Assembly (NCBI GenBank): GCA_902631255.1
Contig: CACOXS010000001.1
Coordinates: forward strand, 1 to 64,000
Direction: 5' to 3'
DNA: 64,000 nucleotides
DNA from: an uncultured Pelagibacteraceae bacterium
GTDB taxonomy: Bacteria; Pseudomonadota; Alphaproteobacteria; Pelagibacterales; Pelagibacteraceae
A model generated the notes under the pieces. The model was not told the DNA's origin, did no database searches, and saw only the letters and a program-made list of their open reading frames with translations. This document shows positions 1 through 12,965 of the stretch, piece by piece (within the stretch, counting starts at the first letter, position 1; each line of letters begins with the position of its first letter). The translations under genes were made by a program, and so were the position numbers.

Positions 1-2
1 GA

Positions 3-185
3 AAAATTTTAGGTCCAGTAAGCGCTCCTATCTTTAAATTAAAGAGCAAATATCGTGTGCGATTACTCATCAGAGGTGCTAAAAATCTTCAATTACAGAA
101 TAGTTTAGCGTCAATAATTCCAAAATATAAATTCGCCTCAGGAATAAAACTTTCAGTTGATGTTGATCCAATTAGCTTTAATTAA
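3..185 (+). CDS. priA: Primosomal protein N' (PriA helicase), C-terminal end only
   Basis: The open frame entering from the left edge encodes 60 residues and a TAA stop. The peptide contains GPVSAPIFKLKSKYRVRLL and ends in VDVDPISFN. That matches the last segment of PriA, where a GP-x-APxxKLxxxYRxRLL stretch precedes a terminal VDVDPxSF. PriA is the replication-restart helicase that reloads the replisome at stalled forks. Only the C-terminal domain is visible; the helicase motifs and zinc site lie outside the window. The gene ends 106 bp before atpH on the same strand. Identification rests on a short but characteristic tail. Confidence 0.85.
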   Translation, partial: KILGPVSAPIFKLKSKYRVRLLIRGAKNLQLQNSLASIIPKYKFASGIKLSVDVDPISFN

Positions 186-220
186 CGCTCAAAAAAACTA
201 ATTTTTAGCTAATGTGTTAC

Positions 221-249
221 TTGAAGACTATAAAGGCATGTGCTAATTA
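221..249 (+). promoter_or_regulatory. Putative sigma70 promoter of the atpHAGDC operon
   Basis: TTGAAG at 221-226 and TAATTA at 244-249 are separated by exactly 17 bp in the 106-bp gap between priA and atpH. Both hexamers are near consensus and lie 43 bp before the atpH start. The assignment is by inspection in an AT-rich background, so chance matches are possible. Confidence 0.5.
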
Positions 250-291
250 AATCGTGATTTTAAATTAATCATATTCATTTAAAGGGTAAAA

Positions 292-849
292 TTGAGTAAA
301 AATAAAGGATTTTCAGATACTACAGCTAATAGATATTCTTTAGCTTTGTATGAGTTAGCGAAAGATTCTAACTCATTGGTTAATGTAGAAATAAATGCAA
401 AAGATTTTTTAAATTTAATTTCAAATAATAAAGATTTTAAAAATTTTATAAAGGATCCTACATTAAACAGAGAAGTTTTGACTAGTGTAATTAATAAGAT
501 TTCAGATAATTTTAAGTTAGAAATTCTTTTTAAAAATTTTGTAAATTTTTTGGTCTTAAAAAGAAGATTTTTTTATCTAGAGCAAATTTTAAAAACATTT
601 ATCGAAATATGTTCAGAAAAAAGAGGTGAATTGAAAGCAGAAATTAAATCTGCAAAATTACTTAATCAAGAAGAGATTAAAAAAATTACAGATGAATTAT
701 CAAATAACTTCAAATCTCAAATAAAATTAAACTATATTCAAGACGAAAGTTTAATTGGAGGTTTGGTCATTCAAGTGGGAAGTACTATGATTGATACATC
801 AATAAAAAGTAAATTACAACAAATTGAAAATAGAATGATAGAGGCATAA
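292..849 (+). CDS. atpH: F0F1 ATP synthase subunit delta
   Basis: This 185-residue protein is the peripheral-stalk delta subunit that joins the alpha3beta3 head of F1 to the b subunits of F0. It is recognised from the N-terminal NRYSLALYELAKDS segment, the C-terminal LIGGLVIQVGSTMIDTSIKSKL motif typical of delta/OSCP, and its place as first gene of an F1 operon. The start is TTG at 292 with an AAAGGG stretch about 8 bp upstream; there is no in-frame ATG near the conserved N-terminus. The stop abuts the atpA ATG with no spacer. The F0 genes are absent, as is usual in alphaproteobacteria where F0 is encoded elsewhere. Confidence 0.95.
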   Translation: MSKNKGFSDTTANRYSLALYELAKDSNSLVNVEINAKDFLNLISNNKDFKNFIKDPTLNREVLTSVINKISDNFKLEILFKNFVNFLVLKRRFFYLEQILKTFIEICSEKRGELKAEIKSAKLLNQEEIKKITDELSNNFKSQIKLNYIQDESLIGGLVIQVGSTMIDTSIKSKLQQIENRMIEA

Positions 850-2385
850 ATGGAAATAAATCCTTCAGAAGTCACAAAAATATTAAAAGAACAAATTAAA
901 AATTTTGGAGAAAAGGCAGAAATTTCTGAGGTTGGACAGGTATTGTCTGTAGGTGATGGTATAGCAAGAATTTACGGCCTTGATAATGTTCAAGCAGGAG
1001 AAATGGTTGAATTTTCTGATGGATCAAAAGGAATGGCTTTAAATCTAGAAAGTGAAAATGTTGGAGTTGTAATTTTTGGTGACGACCGGAATATTAAAGA
1101 AGGTGACGTTGTAAAAAGAACTGGAAGCATTGTGGATACCCCTGTTGGAAAAGAGTTATTAGGTAGAGTGGTAGATGGATTAGGAAATCCAATTGATGGA
1201 AAAGGTGCTTTGGACAAAGGCATTACAAAAAGTAGAGTTGAAGTTAAGGCACCAGGAATAATTCCAAGACAATCTGTTAGCGAACCAATGCAAACAGGTC
1301 TTAAATCAATCGATAGTCTTGTACCAATTGGAAGAGGTCAACGTGAGTTAATTATTGGAGATCGTCAGACAGGCAAAACTGCTGTAGCAGTTGATACAAT
1401 TATCAATCAAAAAAAAATTAATGAGTTGGGCGATGAAAAACAAAAACTTTATTGTATTTATGTTGCCGTTGGTCAAAAACGATCAACTGTAAGACAAATT
1501 CAAAAAACTTTAGAAGAAGCAGGAGCGATGGAATATACAACTATAGTCGCGGCAACAGCATCTGACTCAGCTCCACTTCAATTTTTAGCTCCTTACACTG
1601 GATGTGCAATGGGAGAATATTTTAGAGATAATGGAATGCATGCTTTGATTATTTATGATGATTTATCTAAACAAGCGGTTGCTTACCGACAAATGTCACT
1701 GATCTTAAGAAGACCACCAGGTAGAGAGGCATACCCAGGTGACGTATTTTATCTTCATAGTAGATTACTGGAAAGGGCTGCTAAATTAAGTGATGATCAC
1801 GGCGGAGGTTCGTTAACAGCTCTTCCGATCATTGAAACTCAAGGTGGAGACGTTTCTGCTTATATTCCAACTAATGTAATTTCAATTACTGATGGACAAA
1901 TTTTTTTAGAAACTGAGTTATTTAACCAAGGTATAAGACCAGCAATTAATGTTGGTCTCTCTGTATCTCGGGTTGGATCAGCTGCACAAACAAAAGCTAT
2001 GAAAAAAGTATCAGGATCAATGAAGCTCGAATTAGCACAATATAGAGAAATGGCAGCTTTTGCTCAATTTGGATCAGATTTAGATGCCTCAACCCAACAA
2101 CTTTTGAATAGAGGATCAAAATTAACTGAGTTATTAAAACAGAAACAATACTCACCAATGACTGTTGCTGAACAGGTAATCTCTGTATTTTGTGGAGTAA
2201 AAGGATATTTAGATGATATTGATTTAAAAGATATTGCTGAATTTGAAAACAAGATTATTGAGAGATGTAAATCTGATAAACTAGAATTAATCGAGTCTAT
2301 TCAGAATTCAGGTAAATTAGAAGAGGCAACAGAAAAAAGCTTAATTGACGTAATTACTAATCTTAAGAAAAATTTTAAATCTTGA
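850..2385 (+). CDS. atpA: F0F1 ATP synthase subunit alpha
   Basis: The 511-residue protein is the non-catalytic nucleotide-binding subunit of the F1 head. The P-loop GDRQTGKT is at about residues 170-177, as in E. coli. The segments [23 protein letters not shown] and [27 protein letters not shown] are hallmark alpha-subunit motifs. Length matches the family (about 510). It starts directly after the atpH stop and is followed 7 bp later by atpG, consistent with one polycistronic message. No unusual residues were seen. Confidence 0.98.
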   Translation: MEINPSEVTKILKEQIKNFGEKAEISEVGQVLSVGDGIARIYGLDNVQAGEMVEFSDGSKGMALNLESENVGVVIFGDDRNIKEGDVVKRTGSIVDTPVGKELLGRVVDGLGNPIDGKGALDKGITKSRVEVKAPGIIPRQSVSEPMQTGLKSIDSLVPIGRGQRELIIGDRQTGKTAVAVDTIINQKKINELGDEKQKLYCIYVAVGQKRSTVRQIQKTLEEAGAMEYTTIVAATASDSAPLQFLAPYTGCAMGEYFRDNGMHALIIYDDLSKQAVAYRQMSLILRRPPGREAYPGDVFYLHSRLLERAAKLSDDHGGGSLTALPIIETQGGDVSAYIPTNVISITDGQIFLETELFNQGIRPAINVGLSVSRVGSAAQTKAMKKVSGSMKLELAQYREMAAFAQFGSDLDASTQQLLNRGSKLTELLKQKQYSPMTVAEQVISVFCGVKGYLDDIDLKDIAEFENKIIERCKSDKLELIESIQNSGKLEEATEKSLIDVITNLKKNFKS

Positions 2386-2392
2386 TTTATTT

Positions 2393-4688
<2,296 letters not shown>

Positions 4689-4689
<1 letters not shown>

Positions 4690-5081
4690 TGAGTGATGAA
4701 TTTAAAATAGAAATAGTTAATCCAGAGAAATCCTTCTTATCAAAAAAGGATGTTAATGAGGTAGTTGTTCCTGCATTTGAAGGAGAAATGGGGATACTAA
4801 AAGATCATATTTCTATAATTTCATTTTTAAAACCAGGCATTATTACCATTCAAGCGAAATCTGGTGAAGAAAAGTATTATGTTGAGGATGGAATTATTGA
4901 ATTTAAAAATGATACTTTGTCCATTTTAACTAGCTATATCCTTAATTTAAAAGATATTGAGAAAAATAAATTGCTGGAATTATTAAAAAATGCAGAGGAA
5001 GAGTCTAATAAACCAGAAATTAGTGATCAATTGAAATATTTGGCTGATCAAAAAGTTGAAACTTTGAAGTCTATCAATTAA
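4689..5081 (+). CDS. atpC: F0F1 ATP synthase subunit epsilon
   Basis: The 130-residue epsilon subunit closes the F1 operon. The N-terminal beta-sandwich is visible in FKIEIVNPEKSFLSK, VVVPAFEGEMGILKDH and KYYVEDGIIEFKNDTLSIL. The C-terminal helical part is short (about 45 residues, EKNKLLELLKNAEEE), so any inhibitory hairpin would be reduced; that is inference. The last 8 bp overlap the 3' end of the convergent rppH gene, which leaves no room for a terminator between the two operons. Confidence 0.95.
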
Positions 5082-5550
5082 TTATTGTTTTTATTTTTTC
5101 TTTAAGTTCTTTATATACATGATATTTGAAATCTACTACCACTTCAGTTATTTTATCTAATTCAATCCATTTCCACTTTAAAAATTCTGGTTTATTTGTT
5201 TTAATATTTATATCTTCATCATTACCCAGATATCTCATTAAAAACCATTTTTGTTTTTGTCCCTTGTATTTACCTTTCCATATAATACCTAATAAATTTT
5301 TTGGTAGTTCGTAGGTAATTGTGCCTTCTATTTCTGTTATAAGTTTTACATTTTTGATACTAGTCTCTTCCTCTAATTCTCTATAAGCAGCAGCTAAAAA
5401 ATCTTCTCCGTCATCTACCCCACCTTGTGGCATCTGCCAAAAATTTTTTGGATTATCAATTCGTTTTGCTACAAAAACTTTATTCTCCTTGTTAAGGACA
5501 ACAATTCCCACTCCACTTCTAAGTGGCAGATTTTTGAATTTTTCTTCCAT
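5074..5550 (-). CDS. rppH: RNA pyrophosphohydrolase / Nudix hydrolase
   Basis: The 158-residue Nudix protein resembles RppH/NudH, which removes pyrophosphate from 5' triphosphorylated mRNA and so starts decay, and also cleaves dinucleoside polyphosphates. The Nudix box covers about residues 43-65, with E49 and the R57-E58-L59..E61-E62 catalytic core. The usual Gly two residues after the last Glu is Ser64. WQMPQGGVDDGE is characteristic of the RppH group. It is the last gene of the long minus-strand rplU operon, 1 bp after ctpA, and overlaps atpC tail to tail. Confidence 0.88.
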   Translation of the reverse strand: MEEKFKNLPLRSGVGIVVLNKENKVFVAKRIDNPKNFWQMPQGGVDDGEDFLAAAYRELEEETSIKNVKLITEIEGTITYELPKNLLGIIWKGKYKGQKQKWFLMRYLGNDEDINIKTNKPEFLKWKWIELDKITEVVVDFKYHVYKELKEKIKTIIN

Positions 5551-5551
5551 A

Positions 5552-6679
5552 TTAGCCTTTAAGAAGTTTAATGGCGTATTCTAACTGATTGTCGGTTTCA
5601 GTTTTGATTCTGAAATCATCATTTTCCTCATCAATTTCTATATCTGGAGATACACCAACTTCAGAAATAGATTTTCCAGAAGGAAGATAATATTTAGCTA
5701 CTGTAAGCCTAATTGCTCCATCATTTTTAAGGGGGATGATAGATTGTACTGATCCTTTACCATAACTATTTTTACCTAATAAAATTGCTCTTTTGTGATC
5801 TTTGAGGGCTCCTGCTACTATTTCTGATGCTGAAGCTGATCCAAAGTTAATAAGAACAATCAAGATTTTTCCATTTGTAAGGTCACCTTTTTTTGCAAAC
5901 CATTTTCTATTTTCAGAAGGTTTTCTACTTTTTGTGGATACGATCTCTCCATTATCTAAGAAAAAGTCGGAGATTCTTATTGCTTGAGAAAGTAGTCCGC
6001 CAGGATTGTTTCTTAAATCTAAAATGTATGACTTAACATCTTTATTTTTTTCTAATTTTTTAATTTCTCTTTCTATTTGTTTACCACTATTTTCATTAAA
6101 CGAGGTTAGTCTCAAATAACCTATACTTTTTTCTAAAACGTCAGCTTTAACAGATTGAATTTGTATAATCTCTCTTACAACATTAAATATTAGAGCTTTT
6201 CTCTCTCCACGTCTTCGAATTGTGAGTTCAATTCCTGATCCAACTGGCCCCCTCATTAAATCAACAGCTTCGCTGAGAGATTTGCCCTGAACTTGAACAT
6301 CATTAATTTTAACAATATAGTCGCCTGCTTTAATCCCCGCTCTAGATGCTGGCGTGTCATCTATAGGAGAAATGACTTTTACAACACCTGACTCCATACT
6401 CACCTCAATACCAAGACCCCCAAATTCACCACTAGTCTCAGTCTGCATTTCATTAAATATTTCTGGAGACATGTATGCCGAATAAGGATCAAGAGATTGT
6501 AGAAGGCCATTGATTGCAGAGTCCATACTCTCAGATTGATTAATTTCATCTACATATTCTTTATTAATTTTTTCAAGTACTTCTCCAAATAAATCAATTT
6601 TTTTGTAAATATCATTTTCAGCAGAATTCACTTGCTGAAATAGAAAATAAAATAAAAATAATATTAATGCTTTTTTCAT
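5552..6679 (-). CDS. ctpA: Carboxyl-terminal processing protease (S41 family)
   Basis: The 375-residue periplasmic serine protease carries an N-terminal signal peptide (residues 1 to about 20, ending near VNSAE). A PDZ domain at about 90-170 contains GGLGIEVSMESGVVKVISPI and the substrate-binding segment. The S41 core has GSASASE at about 280-286 with the nucleophilic Ser, and K308 in SYGKGSVQ as general base. The family trims C-termini of envelope proteins. The gene starts within the rsfS stop codon (1-bp overlap) and is followed by rppH. Length fits alphaproteobacterial CtpA, although the C-terminal tail is short. Confidence 0.93.
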   Translation of the reverse strand: MKKALILFLFYFLFQQVNSAENDIYKKIDLFGEVLEKINKEYVDEINQSESMDSAINGLLQSLDPYSAYMSPEIFNEMQTETSGEFGGLGIEVSMESGVVKVISPIDDTPASRAGIKAGDYIVKINDVQVQGKSLSEAVDLMRGPVGSGIELTIRRRGERKALIFNVVREIIQIQSVKADVLEKSIGYLRLTSFNENSGKQIEREIKKLEKNKDVKSYILDLRNNPGGLLSQAIRISDFFLDNGEIVSTKSRKPSENRKWFAKKGDLTNGKILIVLINFGSASASEIVAGALKDHKRAILLGKNSYGKGSVQSIIPLKNDGAIRLTVAKYYLPSGKSISEVGVSPDIEIDEENDDFRIKTETDNQLEYAIKLLKG

Positions 6680-7029
6680 TAGATAATTAATTTTTCTTTA
6701 GGTATTAACTCTGACCACATTTTTTCAAGTTCATAAAATTTTCTTTTTTCTGGGTGAAAAATATGAACAATTAAGTCTATACCATCAATTAATTTCCATT
6801 CACTACTATCTGCACCCTCAATTTTTGAATTTTTTATGCCGTTATCTTTAAATTTTTCCAAAACTTGCTCAGATAAAGATTGTATGTGCCTAGATGAAGT
6901 GCCGCTCGCAATAATCATAAAATCAGCCATAGAACTTTTATCTTTGAGATCTATACTTATTATGTCTTGAGCCTTATTAATATCCAATGTTTTGATGATA
7001 GAATTTTTAAGATCTGAAATTTTATCCAT
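6679..7029 (-). CDS. rsfS: Ribosomal silencing factor RsfS (Iojap family)
   Basis: The 116-residue protein fits the RsfS/Iojap family, which binds ribosomal protein L14 and blocks 30S-50S joining when nutrients are scarce. The conserved pattern includes KDKSSMADFMIIASGTSSRHIQSL and the C-terminal WKLIDGIDLIVHIFHPEKRKFYELEKMW. Lineage-typical order nadD-rsfS-ctpA supports the call. It lies 16 bp after nadD and overlaps ctpA by one base. Confidence 0.93.
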   Translation of the reverse strand: MDKISDLKNSIIKTLDINKAQDIISIDLKDKSSMADFMIIASGTSSRHIQSLSEQVLEKFKDNGIKNSKIEGADSSEWKLIDGIDLIVHIFHPEKRKFYELEKMWSELIPKEKLII

Positions 7030-7045
7030 TAATTAATTTAGACTA

Positions 7046-7567
7046 TCAAATTTTCCTTAATTGAGAAGACGAAATATTGACTTTATTAAAATTAACAAAT
7101 TTAAATTTATCACTTTTAAGGGTTTTATATGTCTTTGAATTTAATGATTTTTTCTTATATCCATATCTATCAAAAACTAAAATATTACATTTTTCTGAAA
7201 TCTGTCTCCATTTATGCCATTTATGAAAATTAACTAAATTATCTGCACCCATTAAAAAAAAAATTTCATTTTTTTTATTTTTGTTGAAGTAATTAATTAG
7301 ATTTATTGTTTTATTTGATTTAATTTTATTTTCATAAAATTTGACCTCAATAAATTTATTTTTTTTAATAATCTTTTTACATTCTTTAATTCTAGATTGC
7401 AGGCTTAAAGAACTTTTTATTTTAAAAGGATTTTTTTTTGTAATGGCCCATATAATCTTTTCAAGTTTAAATCTTTTTACTGCTTCTTTAGATATAGCTA
7501 GATGACCATTGTGAGCAGGATCAAATGAACCACCTAAAATTCCAATTCTTTTTTTTTTCAAATTCAA
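7046..7567 (-). CDS. nadD: Nicotinate-nucleotide adenylyltransferase
   Basis: The 173-residue protein converts nicotinate mononucleotide and ATP to deamido-NAD. The nucleotidyltransferase signature GGSFDPAHNGHLAISKEA is at about residues 11-28, with the (H/T)xGH-type NGH motif. FFLMGADNLVNFHKWHKW is the substrate-binding stretch, and the second motif ISSSQLR lies near the C-terminus. It is slightly shorter than E. coli NadD (213). One base separates it from proA, and rsfS follows. Confidence 0.92.
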   Translation of the reverse strand: MNLKKKRIGILGGSFDPAHNGHLAISKEAVKRFKLEKIIWAITKKNPFKIKSSLSLQSRIKECKKIIKKNKFIEVKFYENKIKSNKTINLINYFNKNKKNEIFFLMGADNLVNFHKWHKWRQISEKCNILVFDRYGYKKKSLNSKTYKTLKSDKFKFVNFNKVNISSSQLRKI

Positions 7568-7568
7568 A

Positions 7569-8818
7569 TTACTTCCTTATTTGGCCTTTGCTAGTGACTT
7601 GATATTTGTAGGAAGTAAGTTGATTAAGTCCTACGGGACCTCTAGGTGGAAGTGTGTTAGTTGAGATTCCCACCTCACCACCAAACCCAAATTCACCTCC
7701 ATCTGCGAATTGTGTTGAAGTATTGTGCATAGCTATTGAACTTTTTACCTCATTTAAAAATTTTTTTGCTGCTTTTTTGTTTTGAGTAATTATACAATCC
7801 GTATGCATGGTTCCGTATTTGTTAATATGGACTATGGCTTCATCTATATTTTTTACCGATTTCACAGATACAATAGGTGATAAATATTCTTTTGACCAAT
7901 CTTTAATTGAAGCTTTCTGAATTTTTTTATCAATAAGTTTTCTTATCTTATTATCACCAATAATTTTACATCCATTTTCTTCTAAATTTTTTAAAATTTT
8001 ATTTCCAAATTTCTTGATTATTTTTTCGTGTAAAAGAATTGTTTCGGTTGCTCCACATATTGCGGTATTCCTCATCTTAGCATTTTGAACTATTTTATCT
8101 GCAATCTTAGGATTTGCATTTTTATCTACATAAGAATGACAAACACCTTCCAAATGACCAATTGTTGGAACAGATGACAAATCCTGTACTTTTTTAACTA
8201 AACCTTTTCCACCTCTTGGAATTATTACATCAATAAATTTACTCATTTTTTGTAGAAGAAAATCAACAACACTTCTTTTTTTAAGTTTTAAAAACTGAAC
8301 AAAATTTTCATCAACATTATTTTTCTTTAGTGATTTTCTAAAGAATTTTGTGAGAATAAGATTAGAATAATATGCTTCAGATCCACCTCTTAAAATGACA
8401 GAATTTCCAGACTTAAAACATAACGATGCAACATCTGCTGTAACATTGGGTCTACTTTCGTATATAACGCCAATTACACCAATAGGTATAGATACTTTTG
8501 ATATTACTAATCCATTTGGCCTTTTCCATTTTTCTAAAATGACATTTGTAGGATCCCTTAAACTAATAATTTTTTTTATAGAATTTGTTATCGCAATTAT
8601 TTTTTTGTCATTTAATATTAATCTTTGGATCAAATTATTTTTAATACCTTTTTTATAGGCATTTTTAATATCCTTTTTATTTTCTTTAATTATCGATTTT
8701 TTGTTTTTTAAGATTAGAAGACGATAATCTTTTAGAACTTTGTTTTTTTTTTTTGTACTTAACCTTTTAATAATAGCTTTTTTTGATTTTTTTCCGATAT
8801 TAGTTAGTAGTTTTTGCA

Positions 8819-8819
<1 letters not shown>
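7569..8819 (-). CDS. proA: Gamma-glutamyl phosphate reductase
   Basis: The 416-residue enzyme reduces gamma-glutamyl phosphate to glutamate semialdehyde in proline synthesis. Visible family segments are PIGVIGVIYESRPNVTADVASLCFKSGNSVILRGG, the catalytic Cys region KMRNTAICGATETIL, and the C-terminal TQFADGGEFGFGGEVGISTNTLPPRGPVGL. Length equals the family norm. Its start overlaps the proB stop by one base, giving a proBA pair inside the rplU-obg-nadD operon. The N-terminal 80 residues are notably Lys-rich, as with many AT-rich SAR11 proteins. Confidence 0.96.
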
Positions 8820-10907
<2,088 letters not shown>

Positions 10908-10925
10908 CTATTTTGAGTTGTAATA

Positions 10926-11180
10926 TTAATTGGGTTTTACTGAAACAAAAGTTCTATCGGATTTTGTTTTTTTAAAAACAACTTTACCTTTTATTACTGA
11001 AAAAATTGAGTGATCTTTACCCATACCCACATTTTCTCCTGGAAATATCTTAGTACCTCTTTGTCTAACAATTATGTTACCTGGAATAACATTTTGACCA
11101 CCATATTTTTTTACACCAAGTCTTCTGCCGGCACTATCTCTACCATTCCTTGATGATCCACCAGCTTTTTTTGTAGCCAT
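10926..11180 (-). CDS. rpmA: 50S ribosomal protein L27
   Basis: The 84-residue L27 reaches the peptidyl transferase centre through its basic N-terminus. The sequence [20 protein letters not shown] and the following LGVKKYGGQ and [12 protein letters not shown] segments are diagnostic. Residue Ala2 follows the initiator directly, so there is no cleavable N-terminal extension of the Firmicute type. It lies 11 bp downstream of rplU with an AAAGGAAT ribosome-binding sequence. Confidence 0.98.
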   Translation of the reverse strand: MATKKAGGSSRNGRDSAGRRLGVKKYGGQNVIPGNIIVRQRGTKIFPGENVGMGKDHSIFSVIKGKVVFKKTKSDRTFVSVKPN

Positions 11181-11191
11181 ATTTTATTCCT

Positions 11192-11590
11192 TTATTTACT
11201 CAATTCTTTTTTTTCAGAATCTTTTTTTATTGGTTTAGAAATATTCTCAGCCTCAGATAAAATTTTACCATCTTTTGAAAAAATTTTATTTATTCTAATC
11301 ATAGAATATTCTTGTCTATGACCATTTTTCCTTCTTGAGTTTTGTCTTCTTCTTTTTTTAAAAACAAGTACAGTTCTATTTTTACTATTTTTTATTAGGT
11401 TTGCTTCGACTTTGGCACCTTGAATTGTTGGTGAGCCAATTTCTATCACTTTATTATCGCCATAGGCCAATATATCATTAAATTCAATTTTAGTATGAGA
11501 TTTTGAATCTGGTAATTTTTCAACTTTTAAAATTTCACCAGACTTCACCTTATATTGTTTTCCACCTGTTTGTATAACTGCGTATGACAT
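11192..11590 (-). CDS. rplU: 50S ribosomal protein L21 with C-terminal extension
   Basis: The 132-residue L21 binds 23S rRNA. The core MSYAVIQTGGKQYKVKSGEILKVEKL and KKRRRQNSRRKNGHRQ is typical. E. coli L21 has 103 residues; here about 28 extra mostly charged residues (SEAENISKPIKKDSEKKELSK) follow the conserved core, and such tails are common in alphaproteobacteria. It is the first gene of the minus-strand operon that runs to rppH, and a promoter is visible directly upstream. Confidence 0.97.
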   Translation of the reverse strand: MSYAVIQTGGKQYKVKSGEILKVEKLPDSKSHTKIEFNDILAYGDNKVIEIGSPTIQGAKVEANLIKNSKNRTVLVFKKRRRQNSRRKNGHRQEYSMIRINKIFSKDGKILSEAENISKPIKKDSEKKELSK

Positions 11591-11611
11591 AAAATAGATT
11601 TTTTATCAGGC

Positions 11612-11639
11612 AATATAGTCAGGCCATTTCTTTAGTCAA
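11612..11639 (-). promoter_or_regulatory. Putative sigma70 promoter of the rplU operon
   Basis: Reading the minus strand, TTGACT (11639-11634) and TATATT (11617-11612) are separated by 16 bp and end 21 bp before the rplU ATG. Both hexamers match consensus at five of six positions. The site lies in the 58-bp gap between gloB and rplU and would drive at least rplU-rpmA-obgE, and probably the whole run to rppH, since no later gap in that run exceeds 27 bp. Confidence 0.6.
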
Positions 11640-11648
11640 GCCTATTAA

Positions 11649-12368
11649 CTAAAAATTATCCTTTAAATCTCTTAATTTTGAAAAACTTTTTAAATCTTTT
11701 GCTTTAAGAAATATATTACATTCTAATTCATCAGCTAAAGTGCTTGGTATTGTTGGTAATGCATTCTGAAGTTTTTTATTAATCTCTAAGATTTTATTTT
11801 TTAATTTTAAATTATTAGAATCATTGGCAATACAAAAATTTGAGTTTTGTAAAGTATATTCATGGCCACAATATATTTCCGTATCTTTTGGTAATGATTT
11901 GATTTTCTTAAGTGAATTATACATTTGTTCATAGGTACCTTCAAAAATTCTGCCACACCCTAAAGAGAATAGAGTATCACCTGTAAAAATTTTTTTTTCT
12001 TTAAAAAAATGAAAAGCGATATGACCAGATGTATGACCCGGAACATGATAAATTTTTGCCTCAAAATTATCTTGCTTCCATATTTGGTTATCCTCTAGAG
12101 ATATATCAATCTCAGGTATACGATTTTTATCTCCAATAAACCCAACTACCTTAGAATTATACTTTTTTTTTAATTCAAGATTTCCACCCACATGATCGTA
12201 ATGATGGTGTGTATTAAGTATGAATTTTAAATTTATTTTTGAATTATCAAGATAATTGATTATTGGTACAGACTCGCTAGGGTCAATGACACAAGCGGTT
12301 TGATTTACTTCATCAATGATCAAGTAGCTATAATTATCCTGTAGACATTTAACAATTTCAATTTTCAT
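11649..12368 (-). CDS. gloB: Hydroxyacylglutathione hydrolase (glyoxalase II)
   Basis: The 239-residue metallo-beta-lactamase-fold enzyme hydrolyses S-lactoylglutathione to lactate and glutathione. The dinuclear metal motif THHHYDHVGG starts at residue 53 (H54, H56, D58, H59). Further ligands lie in HVPGHTSGHIAFHF and FTGDTLFSLGCGRIFEGT, and CGHEYTLQN carries the glutathione-site Tyr. Length is slightly below E. coli GloB (251). It sits immediately after metW (no spacer), in the metX-metW-gloB run under the SAM-II riboswitch. Confidence 0.93.
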   Translation of the reverse strand: MKIEIVKCLQDNYSYLIIDEVNQTACVIDPSESVPIINYLDNSKINLKFILNTHHHYDHVGGNLELKKKYNSKVVGFIGDKNRIPEIDISLEDNQIWKQDNFEAKIYHVPGHTSGHIAFHFFKEKKIFTGDTLFSLGCGRIFEGTYEQMYNSLKKIKSLPKDTEIYCGHEYTLQNSNFCIANDSNNLKLKNKILEINKKLQNALPTIPSTLADELECNIFLKAKDLKSFSKLRDLKDNF

Positions 12369-12965
12369 TTATTTTTCTATTAAAAATATACCAAGTTCTC
12401 CAAATAAATTTTTAAAAATAAGATTTGAGTTATTAATATCAGAAACATTTTCATTAATTAATGCTAAAGATTTAAAAATTTTAAAGTTAATAATCTTAGA
12501 AAATCTGACAAAATCTTTTATCGTGCACATATGAATGTTTGGTGTGTTATACCAATCATGAGGTAAAGAGTTTGTAATTGGCATTGTTCCTTTAAATAAT
12601 AAATTTAATCTTACTTTCCAATGCCCAAAATTTGGAATAGTTACTATAGCTTTGTTACCAACTCGTAAAAGCTCTTTAATTACGGTCTCAGGATTTATAA
12701 AAGCTTGTAAAGTTTGTCCAAGAACAACATACTCAAAAGAGTCATTTGGAAATTGCTTTAAATCAAATTCTGCATTCCCTTCAATAACAGTCAGCCCTTT
12801 AGCAATACAAATTTGCACTTTTTCTTTTGAAATCTCTATTCCTCTTATATTAGCGTTTTTATTTGTCTTTAAAAATTCCATCAAAGTTCCATCATTACAT
12901 CCTACATCAAGAACTTTTGCATCTTTCTCAATTAAATCTGAAATAATTTTATATTCTGGTTTCAT
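12369..12965 (-). CDS. metW: Methionine biosynthesis protein MetW (SAM-dependent methyltransferase fold)
   Basis: The 198-residue protein is recognised from its methyltransferase motif I, VLDVGCNDGTLMEFL (residues 18-32), YVVLGQTLQAF in motif II, and VTIPNFGHWKVR with the following PHDWYNTPNIHMCTIKDF typical of MetW. MetW acts with MetX in homoserine acylation in proteobacteria; its exact chemistry is less settled. Motif I has Asn24 where Gly is more common. The start overlaps the metX stop by 4 bp, indicating coupled translation. Confidence 0.93.
   Translation of the reverse strand: MKPEYKIISDLIEKDAKVLDVGCNDGTLMEFLKTNKNANIRGIEISKEKVQICIAKGLTVIEGNAEFDLKQFPNDSFEYVVLGQTLQAFINPETVIKELLRVGNKAIVTIPNFGHWKVRLNLLFKGTMPITNSLPHDWYNTPNIHMCTIKDFVRFSKIINFKIFKSLALINENVSDINNSNLIFKNLFGELGIFLIEK

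Noticed and set aside
990-1223. Open frame on the minus strand inside atpA, and similar antisense frames elsewhere (for example 8395-8658, 41039-41323, 61648-61911)
   Set aside because: They lie wholly or mostly opposite well-supported genes, lack family motifs and show compositions expected from reverse-reading conserved coding sequence.
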